From contig CAMPGR010000130.1 in NCBI GenBank assembly GCA_946885605.1, positions 1 through 10,242 of the forward strand: DNA of 10,242 nt, given 5' to 3'. Positions 6,159 to 10,242 of the stretch are shown piece by piece (positions within the stretch are counted from its first letter, which is position 1; each line of letters starts with the position of its first letter). The stretch is from an uncultured Pseudomonadota bacterium. GTDB lineage: Bacteria > Pseudomonadota > Gammaproteobacteria > Burkholderiales > SG8-41. Below the pieces are notes generated by a model. That model was given only the letters and a program-made list of their open reading frames with translations, was not told the origin of the DNA and ran no database searches. The position numbers were made by a program, and so were the translations under genes.

Positions 6159-6720
6159 GAGGCCGCCTTATCATCCGAAAGATACTTACGGGATCGTAGC
6201 GCAGGTGCTGCACTGGACCATAGCGGCGGCCGTCTTCGTGCAAATCGCACTCGGTCTGTATTCCGCGGGTTTGCCGGTCAGCATGGCTCGCCTGCAATGG
6301 CTTTCGCGCCACAAGTCGCTTGGGATCGCGATACTGGCACTCGCGCTTTTCCGACTAGTATGGCGCATGCTCAACCGCGCGCCCGCGCTGCCGCAGTCGA
6401 TGCCCGGGTGGGAGCGCCACGCGGCGTTGATCAATCACGCGCTGCTCTACGCCCTGCTCGTCGTCGTTCCGCTGACCGGGTGGCTGCACGCTTCGGCGGC
6501 CGGCCTGTCGGTGAACTGGTTCGGTCTGTTCCTGGTGCCGGATCTGATACCGCAGGAGAAGACGGCCGCCGAATTCTGGCGGGCAACGCACAGGACGTGC
6601 GTGTTCCTGCTCGCGTTGCTGTTGGCGCTGCACATTGGCGCGGCGCTCCGCCACGCGCTCGTGCTGCGCGACGGGATCGTATATCGCATGCTGCCGTGGA
6701 AGCCCAGGAAGACCACATGA
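6157..6720 (+). CDS. Cytochrome b561 (di-heme membrane protein)
   Basis: This 187-aa, four-helix inner-membrane cytochrome b of the CybB/YceJ type transfers electrons, probably between the quinone pool and periplasmic acceptors. Predicted helices lie at about 14-34, 52-71, 91-111 and 147-168. Candidate heme ligands are His19 (VLHW), His52 (SRHKSLGI), His145 (ATHR) and His159 (ALHIGAALRH), placed as in the family. The tail GIVYRMLPWKPRK matches the usual end. The start is fixed: an in-frame TGA is nine codons upstream with no start between, and the next candidate (GTG for Val17) would remove the N-terminus right before His19. This ATG shares two bases with the divergent YceI start. The stop overlaps the following YceI start (ATGA), so the two are translationally coupled. 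The length is usual for the family. Confidence 0.93.
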   Translation: MRPPYHPKDTYGIVAQVLHWTIAAAVFVQIALGLYSAGLPVSMARLQWLSRHKSLGIAILALALFRLVWRMLNRAPALPQSMPGWERHAALINHALLYALLVVVPLTGWLHASAAGLSVNWFGLFLVPDLIPQEKTAAEFWRATHRTCVFLLALLLALHIGAALRHALVLRDGIVYRMLPWKPRKTT

Positions 6721-7265
6721 GAGTTCGAGCAGCGGTACTGATCGCAACAGGCATCTCGCTCCCGGCAGTCGCGGACACCTGCTATCCGGTCGACGCCGGA
6801 CAAGGCAGCGTGTCGTACGAAGTGCGTCAGGCGGGCTCTCCCTTTCGCGGAAAGTTTCGGCGTTTCGGGGGCGAAGTCTGCTTCGAGAGCGAACGGGTGA
6901 CACGCATCGACGTGTGGCTAGACCCCGCATCGGTCGACTCAGGCATGAGCGAAATCGATGAGGCGCTGAAGGACAAGGCGTTCTTTGCGGTGAGCGAGTA
7001 CGGGCGTGTGGCGTACGCCAGCCAATCGGTGGAAGCGCGCGGCGATTCGCAGGTTGCGCGTGGCGAACTCGCTATGAAAGGGCGGCATCGCCCGCTCGAC
7101 GTCCCGTTCAAAGTGCAGCGCGACGGCAAAAACCAGATCGTTTCCGGGACGCTGACGCTGAACCGGCTCGACTACGGCGTGGGCACGGGCGAATGGTCGA
7201 ATACCCAGTGGCTCGGCGGTGAAGTCAAGGTGCAGTTCCGTGCCATGCTGCTGCCCTTGAAGTGA
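6717..7265 (+). CDS. YceI-family periplasmic protein
   Basis: This 182-aa protein has a short signal peptide (MRVRAAVLIATGISLPAVAD, likely cleavage around Ala19) and one YceI domain filling the rest. Recognisable features are GSVSYEVRQAGSPFRGKFRR (30-49), the VWLDPASVDSG...ALKDKAFF block (66-90) typical of YceI, AMKGRHRPLDVPF (119-131), and the end LNRLDYGVGTGEW (148-160). It probably binds an isoprenoid such as a quinone-like lipid in its barrel. It starts within ATGA at the stop of the b561 gene, with AGGAAG (6706-6711) 5 nt upstream, so the two are an operon. The reading frame is open further upstream to 6297, but that part is the shadow of b561. Unlike the divergent YceI protein it has no lipobox. 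Cys22 and Cys55 could form a disulfide. Confidence 0.92.
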   Translation: MRVRAAVLIATGISLPAVADTCYPVDAGQGSVSYEVRQAGSPFRGKFRRFGGEVCFESERVTRIDVWLDPASVDSGMSEIDEALKDKAFFAVSEYGRVAYASQSVEARGDSQVARGELAMKGRHRPLDVPFKVQRDGKNQIVSGTLTLNRLDYGVGTGEWSNTQWLGGEVKVQFRAMLLPLK

Positions 7266-7299
7266 CGCGACCGTGACAGGCTAGGGGTATCCTCGCAGC

Positions 7300-7833
7300 G
7301 TGTCGCACATCTTTGAACCTGCGCCAAGCGGTCGCTCCAAGTGCCGTGGCTGCCGACGGCCTATTCAGCGCGGAGAACTGCGCTTCGGCGAGCGGCTCCC
7401 GAATCCCTTCGCGGAGGGCGAGATGACCGTGTGGTTCCACCCGGTGTGCGCGGCATACAAGCGACCGGAAACGCTGCTTCAGGCACTCGCGGAAGCACGC
7501 GAAGACATGCCCGATCGCGAAAATCTGGAGCGCGCCGCGCGCGGCAGTCTCGCGCATCGGCGCCTTCCGCGAATCGATGGTGCCGAACGCGCGCCGACCG
7601 GACAGGCCAGGTGCCGCAGTTGCCGCGAACCCATCGCGCGCGGTAGCTGGCGCATCCGGTTGGTGTTCTATGAAGACGGCCGCTTCACTCCCGGCGGATT
7701 CGTGCACATGGATTGCCGGAAGGCCTATTTCGATACCGACGACATCCTCGATCAGGTGCTCCACTTCAGTCCGGGATTGGGCGGGCGCGAACGCGATGAA
7801 TTGAGGCTCGCATGCGCCAGCCGTCCGGCGTAA
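7300..7833 (+). CDS. Protein with two tandem PARP-type zinc-finger-like modules
   Basis: This 177-aa, Arg-rich protein of unknown function has no signal peptide. Two modules repeat the same pattern. Module 1 (about 10-53): SGRSKCRGCRRPIQRGELRFGE, Cys15 and Cys18, then WFHPVC with His47 and Cys50. Module 2 (about 98-143): TGQARCRSCREPIARGSWRI, Cys105 and Cys108, then VHMDC with His136 and Cys139. The CxxC, G-(E/S)-(L/W)-R strand and aromatic-HxxC order matches the PARP-type zinc finger (CCHC, one zinc), which in eukaryotes binds DNA breaks. A linker rich in Arg and Glu and a short acidic C-terminal segment complete it. No ADP-ribosyltransferase domain is present. The GTG at 7300 gives the natural start; AGGGG about 12 nt upstream is a weak ribosome site. 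It lies 34 bp after the YceI gene and may be read through from it. A nucleic-acid-binding role is inference. Confidence 0.8.
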   Translation: MSHIFEPAPSGRSKCRGCRRPIQRGELRFGERLPNPFAEGEMTVWFHPVCAAYKRPETLLQALAEAREDMPDRENLERAARGSLAHRRLPRIDGAERAPTGQARCRSCREPIARGSWRIRLVFYEDGRFTPGGFVHMDCRKAYFDTDDILDQVLHFSPGLGGRERDELRLACASRPA

Positions 7834-7913
7834 GTGTCGGAGTCGAGTCGGCCGCCTACGTGCTACTCGGGCTCAGGCTCGCTCCGTTGAGGTAAACGCA
7901 AGCCGACAGGCAA

Positions 7914-8261
7914 CTACGATCCCGAGCGTCTCTCAGTAAGCTCGGATTGACCGGGGTAGTGCGTCTCCAGGAACTGCTTCCAGTTGCTGCGAGATTGCGG
8001 ATCGGCTTCGGTGATTTCCGCGCCGAAAGAGCCGTCGTCGAAATGCCTGACCTTGATCTTCCCTTCGAAGGGCAGCCCCGGGGCCAGCTCGACTTTGATC
8101 CAGAGCTCCATCCCGACTTCGACATCGTAATTGCTGATGACGAACAGGCCCTTCTGGCTGATGTTCTGGATGAGGCCGTTGAAGCGATGCTCGTCGAGGC
8201 GCAGCTCGCCTTTGCGGCTCACCTGGAAGCGACGCGCGCGTTCTACGAAACGCTTGGCCAT
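7914..8261 (-). CDS. PilZ domain protein (c-di-GMP receptor-like)
   Basis: This is a 115-aa single-domain protein. PilZ domains bind cyclic di-GMP and act as cytoplasmic adaptors in motility, exopolysaccharide or pilus control. The C-terminal part of the binding site is clear: NISQKG (33-38) fits the (D/N)xSxxG motif, and the strand order VGMELWIKVELAP...GKIKVRHFDDGSFGAEI fits the barrel. The N-terminal RxxxR motif is less clear: the basic stretch RFVERARRFQVSR (4-16) offers Arg4/Arg8, while the segment nearest the barrel has RR-x4-R spacing. Binding may therefore be altered. GGGTGA a few bases before the ATG is a weak ribosome site. It is convergent with the zinc-finger gene and 124 bp downstream of the TTT receptor gene, with no other c-di-GMP gene in view. 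Confidence 0.87.
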   Translation of the reverse strand: MAKRFVERARRFQVSRKGELRLDEHRFNGLIQNISQKGLFVISNYDVEVGMELWIKVELAPGLPFEGKIKVRHFDDGSFGAEITEADPQSRSNWKQFLETHYPGQSELTERRSGS

Positions 8262-8358
8262 GCTGTCACCCGGATGCGTCTTATGATGCTTGCATTCTCA
8301 AGCGATCGTTGCGACAAAATCAAGGGACCGATGCACACTTTCGCGCAGGCCATGTGAA

Positions 8359-8378
8359 ACCGTACTTCGCGAAGCGGT
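8359..8378 (-). terminator. Hairpin after the TTT receptor gene
   Basis: On the minus strand, just after the receptor's stop codon, ACCG-CTTCGCGAAG-(TA)-CGGT forms a stem: a perfect 10-bp palindromic core with four further pairs across a 2-nt bulge. A short TTTC follows. It is plausible as a weak intrinsic terminator; the T-run is short. Confidence 0.4.
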
Positions 8379-8385
8379 ACGTTTG

Positions 8386-9381
8386 CTACTTCACGAGGCC
8401 CAGGTCGGAGAGTGTTGCGCTCATCGCCTTGTGTTGCCTGTCCATAAGTTCTCGCGTGCCGCGGCTGTCGGCGTAGGTGTTCATCATGTGCTCGGAATCG
8501 AGGCTCTGCTTCCACTCCGGCAGCTTGCTCAACTTCGCGAAGACGCCGTCCCAGTAGCGGACCTGATCTTCCGGTAAATCCTTCGGTCCGACGACGCTGC
8601 GCCAGTTCGCGGACACCACCGGGTATCCCAGCTCCTTCCACGTCGGGATGCCCGCCAGCGGCTCGTCGAGGCGGCTCTCGGACGACACCGCAAGGATGCG
8701 CAGTTTCTTGGCGACGTAATGCCCCCACACGCCCGACGCCGGCGAAGCGACGACGTCGATGTGGCCGCCGAGAAGCGCGGTGATGCCGTCCGCCGATCCG
8801 CCGAAGGCAAGCACCTTCAGCGCTTTGGGGTTCACCCCGACCGTCTTGGCGAGTTGCGCGACCGCGATGTGATTGTGGCTGCCCATCGTGGTGCCGATGG
8901 AAAAGCTCAGGCTCTCGGGTTTCGCTTTGAGACGCTCCGCGAGTTCGCGCGCGTTCTTGATCGCGTCATCCGCGCGCACGGTAAAAACCACAGGCTCGGT
9001 GCCCAATTGGGCGAGCGGGGTCACGTCGGTGTACTTGATCTTCGTGCGGCCGGTGATCTCGTTCGCAAGGAGGCTCGGCGAAGTGACCATGACATAGTGC
9101 CCGTTGCCCGCGTGCTGGTTGAGATAGGTCGCGCCGATCGCGCCGCCGCCACCGGGCTTGTTCATCACAGTGACCGGCACTGCGACGAGCTTGTTATCGA
9201 CGAGGAGTTTCTGAATGAAGCGCGCGGTGGTGTCGCTGCCGCTGCCAGGCGAGGTGCTGACCACGATTTCGACATTGCGGGAAGGCTGCCACGCCGATGC
9301 GGCGAAAGCGGTCGTCGAGCCGAATACAGCGAACAGCGCGATACCGGCACGAAACACGGCGAGCGTCATGCGATGAACCAT
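8386..9381 (-). CDS. Tripartite tricarboxylate transporter (TTT) substrate-binding protein, Bug family
   Basis: This 331-aa periplasmic solute receptor has a signal peptide (MVHRMTLAVFRAGIALFAVF, then GSTTAFA, likely cleavage after Ala27). Bug-family features follow in order: VEIVVSTSPGSGSDTTARFI (37-56), MNKPGGGGAIG (around 73-83), VTPLAQLGTEPVVFTVRADD, LSFSIGTTMGSHNH, VLAFGGSADGITALLGGHID, and GIPTWKELGYPV near the end. Family members bind carboxylates and pass them to TctA/TctB-type membrane proteins, though many are orphan receptors; no TctA/TctB is in this window. AAGGAGG (9390-9396) sits 8 nt before the ATG at 9381, which fixes the start. It lies 13 bp after the MmgE/PrpD gene, so the pair form an operon, suggesting uptake of the acid processed by that enzyme. 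The ligand is unknown. Confidence 0.93.
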   Translation of the reverse strand: MVHRMTLAVFRAGIALFAVFGSTTAFAASAWQPSRNVEIVVSTSPGSGSDTTARFIQKLLVDNKLVAVPVTVMNKPGGGGAIGATYLNQHAGNGHYVMVTSPSLLANEITGRTKIKYTDVTPLAQLGTEPVVFTVRADDAIKNARELAERLKAKPESLSFSIGTTMGSHNHIAVAQLAKTVGVNPKALKVLAFGGSADGITALLGGHIDVVASPASGVWGHYVAKKLRILAVSSESRLDEPLAGIPTWKELGYPVVSANWRSVVGPKDLPEDQVRYWDGVFAKLSKLPEWKQSLDSEHMMNTYADSRGTRELMDRQHKAMSATLSDLGLVK

Positions 9382-9389
9382 GTGAAGGT

Positions 9390-9396
9390 CCTCCTT
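9390..9396 (-). promoter_or_regulatory. Strong Shine-Dalgarno for the TTT receptor
   Basis: AAGGAGG on the minus strand, 8 nt from the ATG, is the best ribosome-binding site in the window. It selects the start at 9381 over the in-frame ATG at 9369 and overlaps the end of the MmgE/PrpD operon partner's spacer. Confidence 0.75.
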
Positions 9397-10242
9397 ACGC
9401 GACGAAGAGCGAGACGAATTCGTGGACCGGCATGCGATCGAGCCGAGAAGCGTCTTCGCTTAGTTCGAGAATCCGCCGCTGGTGTTCGGGCGCGAAGCGG
9501 CGCGCAAGACTCGCCTCGAGTTTGCTCCGCAGCACCGGCATGAAGTCCTTGCGCCGGCGCGGGTGGCCCGGCGGATACTCGACCTCGATCTCCGGCGTGT
9601 GCGTGCCGTCTTTGAAGAACACCTGCAAGGCGTTCGCGCTCGAGCGCTTCTCCGGATCGACGAAATCCTTCGTGTAGCGCGGGTCTTCGATCACTTCGGT
9701 CTTCTCGCGCAAGCGATCGATGCGCGGATCGGCCGCTACCGCGTCCTCGAAATCGGTGGCCTGAAGGCGCCCGAAGATGAGCGAGACGGCGACGACATAC
9801 TGCGCGCAATGGTCGCGGTCGGCGAAGTTGTGCAGCGGACCGGTCTTGTACATGATGCGCATCAGCGCGTCCTGGCTGTGCAGCACGATGCGCTCGATAT
9901 CGTCGATCCGGTCCTTCACCAGCGGGTGCAATCGCAGCGCGCATTCCACCGCCGACTGGCTGTGCATGCCGGCCGCGACGAACTTGAACATCGAGTGCTG
10001 GATGACGTAGTCCCCGTACGGCCGCTGGAACTGGAGCGGCTTTCCGCCCATGCGCGCGTCGTAAAAGCCGTACTGCCTGGCAGTCAGGATGGTCGGATAG
10101 CCCATCTCCCCTTTCACCGCCATCAGCGCGAGCCGCAGCGCGTCGAAGGTCGCGTCCGCCGCAGCCCAACTCTTGCGTGAACCGGTATTTGGCGCGTGGC
10201 GGATTGAGGGGAGGCTCGAATCGACCCACGCGTTCGATACCG
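9395..10242 (-). CDS. MmgE/PrpD family protein (2-methylcitrate dehydratase-like), C-terminal part
   Basis: This is the C-terminal ~280 residues of an MmgE/PrpD-family dehydratase; the gene continues past the right edge. In-frame translation to the window end gives VSNAWVD..., then RHAPNTGSRKSWAAADATFD, the segment most typical of PrpD, then RLALMAVKGEMGYPTIL, LQFQRPYGDYVIQHSMFKFV, HSQSAVECALRLHPL, and a tail with IEVEYPPGHPRRR. PrpD converts 2-methylcitrate to 2-methylaconitate in propionate degradation in the cytoplasm. The strong match to the PrpD signature makes this activity possible, but family members next to TTT receptors act on diverse acids, and no prpB, prpC or acnD is visible. The Met at 10123 is internal, not the start, because the homology continues upstream without a stop. 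Confidence 0.9.
   Translation of the reverse strand, partial: VSNAWVDSSLPSIRHAPNTGSRKSWAAADATFDALRLALMAVKGEMGYPTILTARQYGFYDARMGGKPLQFQRPYGDYVIQHSMFKFVAAGMHSQSAVECALRLHPLVKDRIDDIERIVLHSQDALMRIMYKTGPLHNFADRDHCAQYVVAVSLIFGRLQATDFEDAVAADPRIDRLREKTEVIEDPRYTKDFVDPEKRSSANALQVFFKDGTHTPEIEVEYPPGHPRRRKDFMPVLRSKLEASLARRFAPEHQRRILELSEDASRLDRMPVHEFVSLFVA

Noticed and set aside
6297..6716. Upstream extension of the second YceI gene to an ATG at 6297
   Set aside because: This stretch is the shadow of the b561 gene. A signal peptide and a good Shine-Dalgarno at 6706-6711 place the start at 6717.
8719..9543. Plus-strand ORF of 274 codons opposite the TTT receptor
   Set aside because: It is antisense to a strongly recognised gene, with an Arg/Ala/Gly-rich composition and no motifs.
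9482..10180. Plus-strand ORF of 232 codons opposite the MmgE/PrpD gene
   Set aside because: Same reasoning: the opposite strand carries unmistakable PrpD segments.
1..10242. CRISPR array, tRNA, rRNA, transposase, integrase or toxin-antitoxin genes
   Set aside because: No regularly spaced repeats, cloverleaf sequences, rRNA motifs or mobile-element domains were recognised on reading both strands.

Overview
This 10.2 kb window is GC-rich and gene-dense and looks like the chromosome of a high-GC proteobacterium. A betaproteobacterium of the Burkholderiales type is most likely. Three things support this: a Bug-type tripartite tricarboxylate transporter (TTT) receptor, a Gram-negative export layout with a lipoprotein signal and several periplasmic proteins, and a palindrome resembling a repeat common in proteobacterial genomes. 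This is inference; no rRNA or marker gene is present. No tRNA, rRNA, CRISPR array, insertion sequence or prophage gene was seen.

Layout. (1) 1-725 (+): the ATP-binding end of an ABC exporter half-transporter, cut by the window edge, with a His in place of the Q-loop Gln. (2) 767-1945 (-): an MFS permease, convergent with the ABC gene. (3) 2019-2550 (-): a decayed 3' remnant of a thiamine-diphosphate enzyme gene. It has lost its 5' part, carries a frameshift and appears to have lost four codons before its NN motif. The gene-poor stretch behind it (2551-2908) may hold the last ~25 codons of a membrane permease. (4) 2909-3928 (-): an intact zinc alcohol dehydrogenase, visibly less GC-rich than its neighbours. 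(5) 4081-4707 (+): a carboxymuconolactone-decarboxylase-family protein, divergent from the dehydrogenase.

(6) 4727-7265 is an envelope cluster: an exported SRPBCC/START-like protein (-), a YceI-family lipoprotein (-), a divergent cytochrome b561 (+) and a second, soluble periplasmic YceI protein (+) overlapping the b561 gene by ATGA. The YceI lipoprotein and b561 genes start head-to-head on the same CATG, and neither has a usable alternative start. YceI/b561 pairs are known (E. coli yceI/yceJ); two YceI proteins of different localisation around one b561 is the more distinctive arrangement here. (7) 7300-7833 (+): a small protein with two tandem CxxC...HxxC modules resembling PARP-type zinc fingers, which are best known from eukaryotic DNA-break sensors. 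(8) 7914-8261 (-): a single-domain PilZ protein. (9) 8386 to the window end (-): an operon of an MmgE/PrpD dehydratase (5' end outside the window) followed 13 bp later by a TTT receptor with a strong Shine-Dalgarno.

No multi-gene defence or mobile system is visible. The most rewarding items are the tandem PARP-type zinc-finger protein, the YceI-b561-YceI cluster with its shared start site, the decayed TPP locus, and the Q-loop substitution in the ABC protein.
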